Source of the DNA: Rhodopirellula sp.
Lineage (GTDB): Bacteria; Planctomycetota; Planctomycetia; Pirellulales; Thermoguttaceae
DNA length: 55,722 nt
NCBI GenBank assembly: GCA_012728855.1
Contig: JAAYEH010000058.1
Coordinates: 1-55,722 of the forward strand
Direction: 5' to 3'
Of this stretch, positions 7,670-16,768 are shown piece after piece. The translations under genes were made by a program, and so were the position numbers. The notes under the pieces were generated by a model that saw nothing but the letters and a program-made list of their open reading frames with translations, was not told the DNA's origin and did no database searches. How positions within the stretch are numbered: the stretch's first letter is position 1; each line of letters begins with the position of its first letter.

Positions 7670-8989
7670 ATGAAAGTCGGAGTGATGTTGGGGATCGCGG
7701 TCTTCGCCGCGCTTGAGGGGGTGCCCGATCGTGTCCGTGGCGACGATCCTCCGCCCGAGGCCGCCATGACCAAGGCCAATCCGGTGCTGGTGCGGCAGGT
7801 CGACGCGGGCCAACGCGAAGTCGCCAACGCGGCCTGGTGGGGATTCGACGCCGCCGACGCGACCGAGTGCTTGCAAGCCGCCGTCCGTTCCGGCGTGAAG
7901 AAGCTGATCGTCCCCAACCTGGGCAAGCCCTGGATCGTCGCCACCACGATTCACCTGGTCAGCGATCAGGAGATCCACTTTGAGCCGGGCGTGGAGGTGG
8001 TTGCGAGCAAGGGGAAGTTCTTGGGCCGGGGCGAGCCACTGCTGCTGGCGGCCGACAAGCAGAACATTACTCTTCGCGGCGAGGGGGCTACCTTTCGCAT
8101 GCACAAGGAGGACTATACCAAGCCGCCCTACGCCAAGGGCGAATGGCGCCACGCGCTGTCATTGGTCGGGTGTACGAATGTGAAAGTCTTCGGCCTCATG
8201 CTCCGCGACAGCGGCGGCGACGGCCTTTATATCGGGCCGACCAACAACCAGAATTACTGCCGCGACATCCACATCAAGGGAGTCGCCTGCGAGAACAACT
8301 ACCGGCAGGGCATCAGCGTCATCTCCGCCACCGACCTGGTGATCGAGGATTGCCGGCTTGTCAACACCGGCGGCACACCCCCGGGCGCCGGCATCGATCT
8401 GGAACCGGACGCTCCGGAGGAAAGACTTGTCAACTGCGTGATTCGCAACTGCGTTGCCGAGAACAACGCCGGCGGCGGGTTTTTCGTCTACCTGAAGCCC
8501 TTGTCCAGCCAGTCGCTCGACGTTTCCGTGCGTTTCGAGAATTGCGTCGTCCGCGGTTCCGGTGCGTTCGGTCTGGGAGTGGGGGCCGTCAAGACCGACG
8601 GCCCGGGAGGAACCGTCGAGTTCGCCAACACGACGGTCGAAGGGACGGACGGTCCCGGCGCGTATGTTTATGACAAGTCGGCCGAGCGGATGCGTGTGCG
8701 GTTTGTCCGCTGTACCTGGAAGAACGTGGCACGCAAAGAGGGGCACCCGCTGGAACTTGCCCTGCGGCGACCGCAGTTGACAACGACCTACGGCGGCATC
8801 GATTTGGACGACTGCACGATTGTCGACGACCGCGACCGGCCGTTGCTGGTGGCGGAAGCGAAGGGATCGAGTTTCGGCGTGTCGGATATCCAAGGAGCGA
8901 TACACGTCGATAGTCCCGCCGGCTCTCGCGTCGACCTCGGCCCGGAGCCGACCGACGTCGAACTCAGAATAACGTACACCAAACCGTAA
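7670..8989 (+). CDS. Secreted right-handed parallel beta-helix protein
   Basis: The 439-residue product starts after GAGAGGA with an N-terminal hydrophobic segment (MKVGVMLGIAVFAALEGVPD) that should direct export. Residues about 50-90 match the opening of pectate-lyase/polygalacturonase-like folds (FDAADATECLQAAVRSGVKK). The middle contains regularly spaced coil repeats such as GDGLYIGPTNNQ, VACENNYRQGISVISATDLV, IRNCVAENNAGGGFFVYL and FENCVVRGSGAFGLGVG, typical of parallel beta-helices acting on polysaccharides. Catalytic residues cannot be assigned from sequence alone. It is probably monocistronic, with the DinB-like gene diverging upstream and a CTCGACTC tract downstream. Confidence 0.82.
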   Translation: MKVGVMLGIAVFAALEGVPDRVRGDDPPPEAAMTKANPVLVRQVDAGQREVANAAWWGFDAADATECLQAAVRSGVKKLIVPNLGKPWIVATTIHLVSDQEIHFEPGVEVVASKGKFLGRGEPLLLAADKQNITLRGEGATFRMHKEDYTKPPYAKGEWRHALSLVGCTNVKVFGLMLRDSGGDGLYIGPTNNQNYCRDIHIKGVACENNYRQGISVISATDLVIEDCRLVNTGGTPPGAGIDLEPDAPEERLVNCVIRNCVAENNAGGGFFVYLKPLSSQSLDVSVRFENCVVRGSGAFGLGVGAVKTDGPGGTVEFANTTVEGTDGPGAYVYDKSAERMRVRFVRCTWKNVARKEGHPLELALRRPQLTTTYGGIDLDDCTIVDDRDRPLLVAEAKGSSFGVSDIQGAIHVDSPAGSRVDLGPEPTDVELRITYTKP

Positions 8990-9009
8990 CCAGCGGCCAA
9001 CGCGTTTTG

Positions 9010-9064
9010 GTCTCTCGGTTTGGCTCCCGACTCTCGACCCTCGACTCTTGACTCTCCCTCCCTC
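9010..9064. repeat. Degenerate CTCGACTC tract (copy 1)
   Basis: The sequence TCTCTCGG-TTTGGCTCCCGACTC and following bases contains imperfect CTCGACTC-type units (CGACTCTCGACC, CTCGACTCTTGACTCT). A closely related tract with the same TGGCTC-CGACTCTCGA opening lies at 43421-43468. The tract covers the leader of the RmlD-like gene, so that gene has no clear ribosome-binding site of its own. Confidence 0.55.
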
Positions 9065-9067
9065 GTC

Positions 9068-10096
9068 ATGCACGATCCTGCCCTGCCTCTTCCCAAGCAT
9101 CGTCTGCCATTATTGATCACCGGGGTCTCCGGAGTGGCGGGCTACAACGCCCTGGACTATTTCCAAAAGAGATATCCCGGGCAGGTCTTCGGGATCCGGC
9201 CGAGCGATACCTGGCGGCTGGTGGGCCCCGGAGTTCTGGGCTGCGATACGAATGATTGCGACGCCATGAAGCGGCTCTTCGACCGCCATACGTTCGGATC
9301 GGTGCTCGACTGTACGGGCAACTGTGCTTTGAAGCCGTGCGAACTGAATCCATCGATCGCCTGGCGGGATAATGTCGAGAGCGTCCAGAACCTTCTCCGT
9401 CTGACAGTGCCGAGCGGCTGCCGGCTGGTCCACTTGTCGGTCGACCTGGTCTACTCCGGGCGAGGTGACGGCAGCTACGTGGAGGAGGATCCGACCGATC
9501 CAGTCACCGTTTACGGCAAGACGATGGTCGCCGGCGAGCAGGCGGTGCTGGCGGCCGACCCCGGGGCCTGCATTCTGCGGATGTCGCTGCCGATGGGCGT
9601 CAGTTTCAACGGCCATGCCGGTGCGATCGACTGGATCCAGTCGCGGTTTGCGAAGTCGCGACCGGCCACGCTCTACTACGACGAGATCCGCACGCCCACC
9701 TACACCGATTGCTTCAACGAACTGTGTGAAACGGTGCTCGCGGGCGACCTGGCCGGGATCTTCCATGCCGGCGGTCCCCGGCGATTGAGTCTCTACCAGA
9801 TCGCGCAGATCGTCAACCGCGCCGGCGGCTACGATCCGGAACTGCTCTTCGGCACACCGCGATTCGATGCCGGACCGATTCCGCCGCGAGCGGGCAACGT
9901 GAGCATGGACTCGACGAAGCTGATGCGGGCCTTGGGATACGACCCGTTCGATCCCTGGCCGCTCTCGGATGCCCTCGTGCCGACCGACCGCGATTGGCAC
10001 CGCCAACGGCCGGCCGGAGAGCCCGGCTCACCGGAATTCCTCCACGCCATGCTCGCCGTCAACCCGCGGCGGCGGGACCGCGCCGAGGTGGCATGA
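9068..10096 (+). CDS. RmlD-like NAD(P)-dependent sugar reductase/epimerase (short-chain dehydrogenase fold)
   Basis: The 342-residue protein from the ATG at 9068 has an N-terminal Rossmann motif LLITGVSGVAGYNALDYF, then VLDCTGNCALKPCELNP, SCRLVHLSVDLVYSG-like core (LSVDLVYSGRGDGSYVEEDP) and YGKTMVAGEQAVL. This is the layout of dTDP-4-dehydrorhamnose reductase (RmlD) and related SDRs. The family's catalytic pair is Y-x-x-x-K. Tyr149 is present, but position 153, where lysine is expected, is methionine, so ordinary reductase chemistry is doubtful. Later segments YYDEIRTPTYTDCFNELCE and GIFHAGGPRRLSLYQIAQI match the substrate-binding half. No other nucleotide-sugar gene is adjacent, so the substrate is unknown. 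Confidence 0.8.
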   Translation: MHDPALPLPKHRLPLLITGVSGVAGYNALDYFQKRYPGQVFGIRPSDTWRLVGPGVLGCDTNDCDAMKRLFDRHTFGSVLDCTGNCALKPCELNPSIAWRDNVESVQNLLRLTVPSGCRLVHLSVDLVYSGRGDGSYVEEDPTDPVTVYGKTMVAGEQAVLAADPGACILRMSLPMGVSFNGHAGAIDWIQSRFAKSRPATLYYDEIRTPTYTDCFNELCETVLAGDLAGIFHAGGPRRLSLYQIAQIVNRAGGYDPELLFGTPRFDAGPIPPRAGNVSMDSTKLMRALGYDPFDPWPLSDALVPTDRDWHRQRPAGEPGSPEFLHAMLAVNPRRRDRAEVA

Positions 10097-10118
10097 GTCG
10101 GCGGTGAATCAGCCCGCG

Positions 10119-10373
10119 CTAGAACGTCTCGCCCGATGCCTGCTGGAAGAGAATTCTCCGCCGGCTTCGCCGGATCACGACCGGTCCGACGAAAGCGCGA
10201 ACATGCCCCATCGTCTGATGGGGCACGCGGAAGTGGGTCGCCACCAACCGCTGCTCGGCTTGCTCGTTGGGACAGTCTTCCACGCGAACCAGCAACCAAT
10301 CCATCTGGCTGCTCTCCGAAACCGGATCCAGGATCTTTACACCGCGGGTTTTCATCGGTTGCCATAGCTCCAT
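10119..10373 (-). CDS. Conserved small hypothetical protein (84 residues)
   Basis: From the ATG at 10373, preceded by AGGAGAG, the frame reads MELWQPMKTRGVKILDPVSE, then MDWLLVRVEDCPNEQAEQRL and VATHFRVPHQTMGHVRAFVG, ending in the basic strand RRSRRRILFQQ. The mix of strands and conserved-looking charged residues and the strong start site support a real gene. I recall similar short proteins in planctomycetes but no function. It is convergent with the RmlD-like gene (22 bp apart), and a perfect palindrome lies upstream at 10544-10640. Confidence 0.7.
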   Translation of the reverse strand: MELWQPMKTRGVKILDPVSESSQMDWLLVRVEDCPNEQAEQRLVATHFRVPHQTMGHVRAFVGPVVIRRSRRRILFQQASGETF

Positions 10374-10543
10374 GATTGTCTCTCCTAGTTGGCATCCGGT
10401 CCTTATGACCGCAGTATCCCTTAAGCATTTCTTGTGCCAACGGGGGGGCGCAATGAGGAACTCGGGCGATTGCAGCGACTTGGCGTCGGCGAAAAACAAG
10501 TGCCAAATTCGCCGTGGGCGGCGGATCCGAGGGCGGATCCGAG

Positions 10544-10640
10544 GGGGTCGGGAGTCTTTTTTTCCGTGTCGGCCGGAATGCGATCTATCCATATAGGACA
10601 GCGCTGCCCGGCCGACACGGAAAAAAAGACTCCCGACCCC
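10544..10640. repeat. Perfect 33-bp inverted repeat element (GGGAGTC family)
   Basis: Arms 10544-10576 and 10608-10640 are perfect reverse complements over 33 nt, starting GGGGTCGGGAGTC, followed by seven T and CCGTGTCGGCCGG, around a 31-nt loop. Immediately before it, the 12-mer GCGGATCCGAGG occurs twice in tandem (10521-10544). A diverged relative sits at 43329-43415. The element lies between the 3' end of the nitrilase-like gene and the promoter side of the 84-residue gene. It could act as a transcription terminator as well as being a mobile palindrome. It carries no coding capacity. Confidence 0.8.
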
Positions 10641-10726
10641 TTCCCCGGGGCCACGTCGTGGCGGTGTCTCCCTGCGGCAACATCCGCGGGGCCATTTGAC
10701 GACAATCGCTGCCCGGTCGCCACAAC

Positions 10727-11689
10727 CTATCGACCGGGATGGATTCGCCAGCCGGGGTTGATCTGGGGTTTCTCGCCTGCGGGGAGCGGTTCGACGAGCT
10801 TGGCATAAAGGTCCGGACGTCGCGCCCGCAGGTAGCGTCTGCCGCCGGACTGGTCGATCTTCTCCGGCGTGCAGAGGGCAACGACGACGTCGTCGCCCAG
10901 CGCCGTCGACTCGGCCAGCACTTCGCCGAAGGGATCGAGAATCATGGCGTTACCGGTCTTGATGGTGTCGTGGTCGACGCCAACGGCGTTGGTGAAGATG
11001 TAGTAAACGCCGTTCTCGTAGGCCCGCGCCGGCAGCCACCGCATCAACCAGCCCCGCCCTTTGGGTCCGCAGAATTCCTGCCGCAGAGCGACGGGGTCGC
11101 GGTGTCGGTTGTCCCAGAGGCGCCTGTCGATTCTCCCCCGCCCGGGCATGGGGCTGTCGAGGCCGCAAGTCACATGGGGAGCAAAGATGACTTCGGCCCC
11201 AAGCATGGTGGTGACGCGAGCGTTTTCAACGAGGTTGTTATCGTAACAGGTAAGGATTCCACAGCGGACGCCGCAAAGGTCGAAGACAGTGAACTGCTCG
11301 CCGCATGTCAGGTGTTGGCTGATAAAGGCGTGGATCTTGCGATGCCTGGCGACGAATCCTTGCGGCGAGACGGCCGTATAGGTGTTGAAGAGCTTGCCGT
11401 CGGCCGATTCCAACAGTCCGGCCAGCAGCGGCACGTTCAAATCGCGAGAAAGCCCGATCAGCCGCTGCGTACTCGGCCCGCCGGGCACCGGTTCGGCAAG
11501 CTCGTCCAGTTCGTCGCGTGACAGGTCTTGCAGGAACGTGTAGCCGGAAATGCAGCACTCGTGGAAGCTGACAATTTCGGCCCCCGCTTCGACCGCTTTA
11601 CGGGCCAAGGCCGCGATGCGATCGAAGTTGTAGGCTTTGTCGCCGTCCCGGGCTTCGAATTGAGCGGCGGCGATACGGATATCTCGCAT
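10727..11689 (-). CDS. Carbon-nitrogen hydrolase (nitrilase superfamily)
   Basis: The 320-residue protein has all three residues of the nitrilase-superfamily triad: Glu44 in IVSFHECCISGY, Lys118 in VARHRKIHAF and Cys148 in GILTCYDNNLVENAR. Family members hydrolyse amides, nitriles or N-carbamoyl groups in the cytoplasm. The motif around the cysteine (C-Y-D) is nearer to N-carbamoylputrescine/omega-amidase-type members than to true nitrilases, but an insertion (PMPGRGRIDRRLWDNRHRDP) distinguishes it. The substrate is not predictable. It begins at ATG 11689, just downstream of the tRNA-Leu gene on the same strand. Confidence 0.88.
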   Translation of the reverse strand: MRDIRIAAAQFEARDGDKAYNFDRIAALARKAVEAGAEIVSFHECCISGYTFLQDLSRDELDELAEPVPGGPSTQRLIGLSRDLNVPLLAGLLESADGKLFNTYTAVSPQGFVARHRKIHAFISQHLTCGEQFTVFDLCGVRCGILTCYDNNLVENARVTTMLGAEVIFAPHVTCGLDSPMPGRGRIDRRLWDNRHRDPVALRQEFCGPKGRGWLMRWLPARAYENGVYYIFTNAVGVDHDTIKTGNAMILDPFGEVLAESTALGDDVVVALCTPEKIDQSGGRRYLRARRPDLYAKLVEPLPAGEKPQINPGWRIHPGR

Positions 11690-11731
11690 CAGATCGCGAC
11701 TGATCGTCGCAAGTCCTTGCTGCTAAAGAAG

Positions 11732-11814
11732 TACCGGAGGTGGGAGTTGAACCCACATGTCCCTAAGGACACTGGATTTTGAGTCCAGCGCGTCTGCCAT
11801 TCCGCCACTCCGGC
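11732..11814 (-). tRNA. tRNA-Leu (anticodon CAA)
   Basis: Read on the minus strand, the 83-nt sequence starts GCCGGAGTGGCGGAATGGC and ends CCCACCTCCGGTA. The acceptor stem GCCGGAG/CTCCGGT (with one G-U pair) closes it. The anticodon arm CTGGA-CTCAAAA-TCCAG gives anticodon CAA, decoding UUG leucine. The long variable arm TGTCC-TTA-GGGAC is typical of type II tRNAs. The T arm is GTGGG-TTCAACT-CCCAC. The CCA end is not encoded; the discriminator base is A. Confidence 0.95.
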
Positions 11815-11926
11815 AAGTCTTGGGCGGTCATGCTGCGACTCTTCTGGCAGGAAGAAGCTCCAGCCCACCGCCAAGGAACTATTGTGAACTTTGCCCGCTG
11901 TGTCGGCAACCCTCCTTTTCACATTT

Positions 11927-13093
11927 TCAATGGACCCCCTCAGGCAGATGATAAAAGGCCAGGGCAAAGATGACGTAAACACCCAGCAGCATCACCCCCT
12001 CCATCCAGTGGCTTTCACCGTCCTGGCTCACGAGGGCCAGGACACCGACGCAGAGGACGATTGCGATCGTCTCCAGTACGGTGAAGTGCAAGTCGAGCGG
12101 CTGGGAATGCCCCATGAACATGCTCGCAAAGACGAGCAAAGGGGCCACGAACAGCGCGATCTGAATGCTGCTGCCGACGGCAATGTGGACGGCCAGATCC
12201 ATCTTGTTCTTCATGGCCATCAGCACGGCGGTGGAATGCTCCGCCGCATTGCCGATAACAGCCACGACGATTACTCCGACGAAGACCGGCGTCATGCCGA
12301 GGGCCTCGCCCGCGTGCTCCACGGAACCGACGAGAAGTTCGCTCATCCAGGCGACACCGGCGGTCGCCGCCAGAAGAATGACGAGCGAGGTCGTACGGCT
12401 CCATTCCGGCTGATGATGTTCGCCGGTCGTCTCGAGTTCCTCTTCGGAGCCGGAGAAGAGATGGCTGTGCGTTCGCAGAGAGAAAACCAGGCTCAAGACG
12501 TAGATCAGCGCCAGGATCAGGGCAATTTCTTCACTGAGATGCTCAATATTCAGCAGTTCCTCGGGGGCAAGTTGCGTGCCGACGCGGAAGAGGTAGTAGT
12601 ACAGCGTCGGGACGATCAGCCCGATGGCGGCCAGCGTCATGAGGGTCGCGCCCATGCCGGCGGCCGTGCGGTTGAATACCTGCCGGCGATGTTTCAACCC
12701 GCCCAAAAGGATCGATAGCCCGAGCACCAGCAGGATATTGCCGATGATCGACCCGGTGATCGAGGCCTTCACCAGCGGATACATCGCCGGCCCTTTCGAC
12801 AGCGCGATCATCGCGATGATCAACTCGGCGGCGTTTCCGAAGGTAGCGTTGAGCAGGCCGCCGATACCGGCACCCAACGTCTCGGCGAGGTTCTCGGTCG
12901 CCCGTCCCATCAGCCCGGCCAACGGGATGATCGCCAAAGCGGAGACGGCGAAAATCCATAGCGCACCGCCGTGGCTCCCCTCCAGGATAAGTGCCAGCGG
13001 CAACGCCGCCAACAGCCAGTACAGCGGTGTTTTGACCAAGCTGCGCAAAGCGGTGGAAAGATCGGCCGACGATCGTTCGGTCGAATGCGGCAT
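11927..13093 (-). CDS. cax: Calcium/proton exchanger (CaCA family)
   Basis: The 388-residue inner-membrane protein has about eleven hydrophobic segments in two homologous halves separated by an acidic, histidine-containing loop ([20 protein letters not shown]). Each half carries the family's ion-binding alpha repeat: [18 protein letters not shown] in the first and [18 protein letters not shown] in the second, with the essential Glu after GNAA. Length and motifs match bacterial CAX/ChaA-type antiporters that extrude Ca2+ in exchange for protons. ATG at 13093 opens [20 protein letters not shown] before the first membrane span. It is alone on the minus strand and divergent from the dehydrogenase gene. 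Confidence 0.93.
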   Translation of the reverse strand: MPHSTERSSADLSTALRSLVKTPLYWLLAALPLALILEGSHGGALWIFAVSALAIIPLAGLMGRATENLAETLGAGIGGLLNATFGNAAELIIAMIALSKGPAMYPLVKASITGSIIGNILLVLGLSILLGGLKHRRQVFNRTAAGMGATLMTLAAIGLIVPTLYYYLFRVGTQLAPEELLNIEHLSEEIALILALIYVLSLVFSLRTHSHLFSGSEEELETTGEHHQPEWSRTTSLVILLAATAGVAWMSELLVGSVEHAGEALGMTPVFVGVIVVAVIGNAAEHSTAVLMAMKNKMDLAVHIAVGSSIQIALFVAPLLVFASMFMGHSQPLDLHFTVLETIAIVLCVGVLALVSQDGESHWMEGVMLLGVYVIFALAFYHLPEGVH

Positions 13094-13366
13094 CGGATCC
13101 TGAGAGGGCTGGGAGGACGGGCAGTGTACCGCCCACGTTTTACCAAACCCGCCCGGAAGATCAAGGCTGGCGATCCGTCAATCTTTCCTTCCTTTGCGGC
13201 GCGGAGTGTTGGTGAGAATCCCTCCGAACGGGTCGCAACTGCTCTGTCGACCGTGATCTGAGGCCCGCGGGGTAATGTTCGCACTGGAGCGACTTGCGAA
13301 CCCCCACTCGGGTTGATAGAATCATTGGTTTGCCCCGTCTGTACAAGTAGTGACTGGAAACAAATC

Positions 13367-14437
13367 GTGAGCACGAACCGCATATTGAAGGTGGCCGTCA
13401 TCGGCGGCGATGGCACCGGGCCGGAAGTGGCGGCCGAGGGCGTCAAGGTTCTCAATGCCGTGGCAAAGCTGGAGGGAATCGACGTCCAACTGAAGGACTT
13501 CGACTACGGCGGCGATCGCTATTTGAGAACGGGTGAGATCCTCCCCGAAGGCGCGGTTGACGAATTGAGCCGGTTCGATGCCATCCTATTGGGCGCCATC
13601 GGCCATCCGCAGGTGGCCCCGGGGATCCTTGAACGCGGCCTGTTGCTGAATCTCCGCTTCGTCTTCGACCAGTACATCAACCTCCGGCCGGTGAAACTGT
13701 ACCCCGGCGTCGAGACTCCGCTCAAGGGTAAGGGCCCTGACGACATCGATTTCGTGGTCGTCCGCGAGAACACGGAGGACATGTACGCCGGCATCGGTGG
13801 ATTCCTGAAGAAAGGGACTCCCGACGAGGTGGCCACACAAACGGCCGTCTATACCCGCAAGGGCTGTGAGCGGTGCATCCGCTGGGCCTTCGACTACACC
13901 CGCAAGCGAAACAAGAGAAAGCGACTGACGCTGGTAGCCAAGACCAACGTGCTCACCTTCGGTCACGACCTCTGGTGGCGGACCTTTCAAGACGTGGCCA
14001 AGGAATACCCGGACATCGAGACCGATTACAACCACGTCGATGCCTGCTGCATGTGGATGGTCAAAAACCCGGAATTCTACGACGTGATCGTCACCACGAA
14101 CATGTTCGGCGACATCATCACGGATCTGGCCGGTATACTGCAAGGGGGGATGGGTGTGGCTGCCGGGGGCAATATCAATCCCGAGCCGGGCAAGCCCAGC
14201 ATGTACGAGCCGATGGGCGGCAGCGCGCCGAAATACACAGGCAAAGGCGTGATCAATCCCATCGCCACCATCAGCGCCGTCGCCATGCTTCTGGAGCACA
14301 GCGGTTTTGAGAAGGCAGGCGAACGGGTGCTCAAGGCGATCCATGCCGTCACCGGCACCAAGATGCAAAGCCAAGCTGCCGGCAAGATGGGATACTCGAC
14401 GAGCGAAGTCGGCGATCTGGTGGTGGAGAATCTGTAA
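13367..14437 (+). CDS. leuB: Isocitrate/isopropylmalate dehydrogenase family protein, probably 3-isopropylmalate dehydrogenase
   Basis: The product is 356 residues, the usual LeuB length. It begins VSTNRILKVAVIGGDGTGPE, the family N-terminus. Substrate and cofactor motifs follow: LLLNLRFVFDQYINLRPVKL, FVVVRENTEDMYAGIGG, VAKTNVLTFGHDLWW, DACCMWMVKNPEFYDVIVTT, NMFGDIITDLAG and MGGSAPKYTGKGVINP. LeuB performs NAD-dependent oxidative decarboxylation of 3-isopropylmalate in leucine synthesis. The related tartrate/malate dehydrogenase subgroup cannot be excluded, because no leuACD gene is nearby. GTG at 13367 is chosen over an upstream TTG at 13313, since similarity starts there; its ribosome-binding site is weak. 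Confidence 0.85.
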   Translation: MSTNRILKVAVIGGDGTGPEVAAEGVKVLNAVAKLEGIDVQLKDFDYGGDRYLRTGEILPEGAVDELSRFDAILLGAIGHPQVAPGILERGLLLNLRFVFDQYINLRPVKLYPGVETPLKGKGPDDIDFVVVRENTEDMYAGIGGFLKKGTPDEVATQTAVYTRKGCERCIRWAFDYTRKRNKRKRLTLVAKTNVLTFGHDLWWRTFQDVAKEYPDIETDYNHVDACCMWMVKNPEFYDVIVTTNMFGDIITDLAGILQGGMGVAAGGNINPEPGKPSMYEPMGGSAPKYTGKGVINPIATISAVAMLLEHSGFEKAGERVLKAIHAVTGTKMQSQAAGKMGYSTSEVGDLVVENL

Positions 14438-14702
14438 ATGCCCGACTGCTGTATGCGGTTCGGCCGGACATGGCGATTGGGCGGATTCGCGGAAGTGGGG
14501 CGTCTGCGTTTGCTTTGCGGGCCTTGGAAGGTCATGTCTTGCTTCGACGCACACCGGCCGAAGAATAGTTAACAAGACGGCCGCCGCGGTGTTAACCCGC
14601 GAGTCATGTGGATCAAGGTTTCCACCCACCAAGGCCAGGCTGACGCCGGCGTATGCTCGGGGGCAGCTCTATTGGAGGTGTCGGGACCAGAAGGAGAAAC
14701 CC

Positions 14703-15137
14703 ATGCCCTCGTTTCGCCCCCTCTTTTTGGCATTCGCTCTGCTCATTCTCACTCGTGTCGCTGTTGGACAAGGGATCCCGGCGATGGTTCCGCCACCGGT
14801 GCCGGACTATGCTGCCTTCGCAGCCTACGCGGCTGGTGCTTGCGGTGCCCCCGCCTATGGCACGTTGGGTCCGGCATGTTGCGACTGCCCCGGCCGTTGC
14901 GGCGCCGATATCTGGGCGGACTTTTGCCAGGAAAAACTGCTTCGATCCATGCGCTGCGATTCCATTGCCCGTCAGCAGCGAGGCATCTGCGGTCCCGGTC
15001 GTCGCGGTGTTGTGCGAAGGTGTCCGCCGGTCTGCACACAGAGCCCTGCCGGCTGTGCGGTTGCGATTTCTGCGGCAGGTGGGGTCGAGGAGGGGCTCAC
15101 GGCTCCGGCCCCAATCGTAGCGCCGTCAAAGAAGTAA
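14703..15137 (+). CDS. Small secreted cysteine-rich protein of unknown function
   Basis: The 144-residue product starts after the strong ribosome-binding site AGAAGGAG with a clear signal peptide (MPSFRPLFLAFALLILTRVA, cut after VGQ). The mature part is Ala/Pro/Gly-rich and has at least ten cysteines, several clustered (GPACCDCPGRCGAD and RRCPPVCTQSPAGC), suggesting disulphides or metal binding outside the cytoplasm. No family is recognised. It runs convergently into the zinc-ribbon membrane protein gene, 20 bp away. Confidence 0.7.
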   Translation: MPSFRPLFLAFALLILTRVAVGQGIPAMVPPPVPDYAAFAAYAAGACGAPAYGTLGPACCDCPGRCGADIWADFCQEKLLRSMRCDSIARQQRGICGPGRRGVVRRCPPVCTQSPAGCAVAISAAGGVEEGLTAPAPIVAPSKK

Positions 15138-15157
15138 TTCAGACGCCCGGCAGGAAA

Positions 15158-16768
15158 TCAGTTTTCAGCTTCTTCCTCTTCTTCCTCTTCTTCCTCATCG
15201 GGCAATTGCTGGGCGCAATACCAGACGAGCCTGCCCAGCAGCCGGAAGTAAATCATTAGCGCCGTGACCAGAGCCGCAACCGCCGGCAAGGCGATCAGCG
15301 GATGCATCGCCGCCAGCCGGGCCGCGGGGACGACGACCACCAGGCCGATCAGCCCCGTTTCCAAGTAAAACAGTCCCCAGGCCCAGCCGACCGAGAACAC
15401 GCTTCGCCAGATCGGCCAGGAAAACGGCTTCCAGGGGCTGTTTCCCTCGAGCATCGATACGAGGAAGAGGGGAAACAGCACAAAGCCGGCAATTGCCGGA
15501 GGGAATCCGGCCTGTGGCGCGTCGACGCCGAAGATCGTCCCCAACCCCAGTCCGGCGATCAGCGACAAGGACAGGCTGTTGACCACGACGAGGAATTCCG
15601 GGAACCACTCAAAGACCGTTCCCTGCGGCCAGTTGACAATCCTGTCGCAGCCATCGGAAGTGTCTTGAACAATCGCCATGCCGACCGCGGAGGCGAACAT
15701 CATCCACAAGAGACCGAAAAGACCGCTCAAGACGATCAGCAAGATGCTCAAGGCCCATCCTAACTCGCTCGATTGGGTCAGCAGATAGGCCTCACGAACA
15801 CAGACCGCTATGCCTGCCGCCCCGATCCAGAGCACGATCCAGTAGATGAGCGAACCGGAATAGAAGGGGAAGCTGAATACTCCCGTGAGAAACGGCCGGC
15901 GAGGCACTTCTTCCGGCTCCTCCTCCTCGATCGAACGAAGCGTGCGGGGCTCGTCCTCGCCGGGAGTCTCCACGGCTGCGGATTCGGATTCGGGAAAAAG
16001 GGCCGGTTTCAGATCCAGCGTTGGTTGAGGCGCGGAGACGGCATACTCTTCCGCCGGTTCCTCCAGCAGTTGCATTTCGGCAGATGCTGTGTCTGGGGGC
16101 GCCGCCGCGGTCTCCCACCAGTTCCAGAGACCGATCGCGTAGGGTGCGCCATAGTCCGACGGGCCAACGGAAACGCGGGGCGTCGGGGTTGCCGGCGGCG
16201 GAACCACCGCCGGCGTGTCGCAATCGGGGCAAATTATCTCCTGCCCGACCTGGTCGAGCGTGGCCAGCATCCGCGTACGACAGACACCGCAAACCACGGG
16301 GATATAGGTCTGATGCACCTCGCGATGGTTGGGTGGTGGCTGGCCTTCGCCCTGATAGATCGAATACTCCTCGTCCTCCGGCGAGGAAGCCGGCAGTGGC
16401 GGCGAGGCGGCGGGCGGGGGAAGCGGCGGGGATACTTTCGTGCGTGTCCCGCAATCCGGACACTCCATCTCCTCGCCGACTTCTTGGGGCGTGGCGTACA
16501 TCCGTGTTCCGCAGACGCGGCAAATCACCGCCAAGTAGGTCTGGAAGGCGTTCGACTCGGCGAGCGCCCGATTGCCGGCCGGCGACAACGCATACTCCGA
16601 GCGGCTGCGGCGCGCGACGTCGGCAACCTGCTCGGCGGTGGGAATGGTGAACTCCCAATAACAGAACGGGCATCGTTGCCGCATTCCGGCCTGGGTTGTG
16701 CGAGCCTCCAGTCGCGTCATGCAACGGGGACAGCCAAATTTCAGACGGTTGGGACGAGAAGCGGTCAT
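15158..16768 (-). CDS. Membrane protein with three N-terminal zinc ribbons and a poly-glutamate tail
   Basis: The 536-residue protein starts with three CxxC...CxxC zinc ribbons: FGCPRCMTRLEA/RCPFCYWEF (about residues 12-40), VICRVCGTRMYA/ECPDCGTR (about 81-109) and VVCGVCRTRMLA/ICPDCDTP (about 157-187). Acidic, proline-rich linkers separate them. From about residue 295 the protein has roughly six membrane spans (YWIVLWIGAAGIAVCV; ALSILLIVLSGLFGLLWMMF; and others). It ends in a run of nine glutamates. The start overlaps the stop of the phosphohexomutase gene by ATGA, so translation is coupled. Such zinc-ribbon membrane proteins are common and uncharacterised in planctomycetes; no function can be given. 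Confidence 0.78.
   Translation of the reverse strand: MTASRPNRLKFGCPRCMTRLEARTTQAGMRQRCPFCYWEFTIPTAEQVADVARRSRSEYALSPAGNRALAESNAFQTYLAVICRVCGTRMYATPQEVGEEMECPDCGTRTKVSPPLPPPAASPPLPASSPEDEEYSIYQGEGQPPPNHREVHQTYIPVVCGVCRTRMLATLDQVGQEIICPDCDTPAVVPPPATPTPRVSVGPSDYGAPYAIGLWNWWETAAAPPDTASAEMQLLEEPAEEYAVSAPQPTLDLKPALFPESESAAVETPGEDEPRTLRSIEEEEPEEVPRRPFLTGVFSFPFYSGSLIYWIVLWIGAAGIAVCVREAYLLTQSSELGWALSILLIVLSGLFGLLWMMFASAVGMAIVQDTSDGCDRIVNWPQGTVFEWFPEFLVVVNSLSLSLIAGLGLGTIFGVDAPQAGFPPAIAGFVLFPLFLVSMLEGNSPWKPFSWPIWRSVFSVGWAWGLFYLETGLIGLVVVVPAARLAAMHPLIALPAVAALVTALMIYFRLLGRLVWYCAQQLPDEEEEEEEEEAEN

Noticed and set aside
13313..13366. TTG start for a longer isopropylmalate dehydrogenase
   Set aside because: The extra 18 residues show no similarity to the family and lack a ribosome-binding site; the family start fits GTG 13367.
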